The translations under genes and the position numbers were made by a program. Below, one piece after another: positions 63,731 through 64,000 of a stretch of 64,000 bases of DNA. The stretch lies in the NCBI RefSeq assembly GCF_000150275.1, contig NW_002060947.1, forward strand, positions 1,272,193 through 1,336,192, written 5' to 3'. Numbering within the stretch: the stretch's first letter is position 1; the number at the start of each line of letters is the position of its first letter. The DNA is from Trichoplax adhaerens. Lineage: Eukaryota; Placozoa; Uniplacotomia; Trichoplacea; Trichoplacidae. Below the pieces are notes generated by a model that saw only the letters and a program-made list of their open reading frames with translations, was not told the DNA's origin and made no database searches.

Positions 63731-64000
63731 TAACTTTGCAAAGGTCCGAATAACTTTGCAAAGGTCCGAATAACTTTGCAAAGGTAAAACTACCAGTAAA
63801 AGAGATGCGACTACCACTAGGAGATTGAACAACAAGCTAGCGAATAACTTTGCAAAGGTAAAACTACCAGTAAAAGAGATGCGACTACCACTAGGAGATT
63901 GAACAACAAGCTAGCGAATAACTTTGCAAAGGTAAAACTACCAGTAAAAGAGATGCGACTACCACTAGGAGATTGAACAACAAGCTAGCGAATAACTTTG
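63731..64000. repeat. 20-base and 74-base satellite running off the window
   Basis: TAACTTTGCAAAGGTCCGAA is repeated at 63731, 63751 and 63771. From 63768 a 74-base unit (GAATAACTTTGCAAAGGTAA... to ...GAACAACAAGCTAGC) repeats at 63842, 63916 and 63990 with essentially no differences and continues past the end. The 74-base unit contains the 20-base word, so it probably grew from it. Confidence 0.97.

Noticed and set aside
1-64000. tRNA or rRNA genes
   Set aside because: No segment with a convincing A-box/B-box pair and cloverleaf, and no conserved rRNA core, was found by eye. tRNAscan-SE and Infernal would be needed to exclude them.

Overview
The window looks like nuclear DNA from an early-branching animal, most likely a placozoan (Trichoplax/Hoilungia type). 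This is inferred from AT-rich DNA with intron-split genes, GT-AG introns of about 40-1100 bases, a complete ionotropic glutamate receptor, a microsomal P450 and a death domain. No species assignment can be proven from the sequence alone. A 96-base run of N (55099-55194) shows this is assembled scaffold sequence.

Left third (1-26 kb) is the gene-bearing part. At 140-2262 (+) lie the decayed exons of an importin-alpha-like armadillo gene. At 5643-11299 (+) is an intact-looking paralogue in which a death-domain exon and acidic leader exons replace the importin-beta-binding (IBB) domain ahead of ten or so armadillo repeats. It is followed on the minus strand by a decayed Ty3/gypsy-type integrase (about 11.46-12.0 kb), a dead P450 fragment (about 12.8-13.0 kb), an intronless P450 gene (13967-15499) and a ten-exon glutamate receptor gene (18769-23870) that I could splice in frame to 860 residues. 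Two diverged copies of a ~650-base element (8.3-8.9 and 25.0-25.6 kb) keep hairpins through paired base changes.

Middle (26-46 kb) is very AT-rich. A TATA box and a short candidate first exon (26302-26342, +) sit at its left edge. Beyond that I see no convincing coding exon, only diverged tandem repeats. It is either a gene desert or a very long first intron.

Right third (46-64 kb) changes in texture: it is visibly less AT-rich, full of TTGATTG/CCATT-type words, and packed with tandem arrays (about 20 to 220 base units). The array density rises toward the right end, where a 74-base satellite runs off the window. A few isolated exon-like segments occur here, including 49048-49228 (+), a membrane-anchor terminal exon at 59331-59460 (-) and a basic first exon at 61224-61284 (+). 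None could be assigned to a known family.

Functionally, the most interesting locus is the death-domain/importin-alpha-like fusion and its decaying neighbour. They look like a nuclear-transport scaffold converted to a death-fold adaptor. The P450 and glutamate receptor are ordinary family members with a few notable residues. No pathway links the neighbouring genes.
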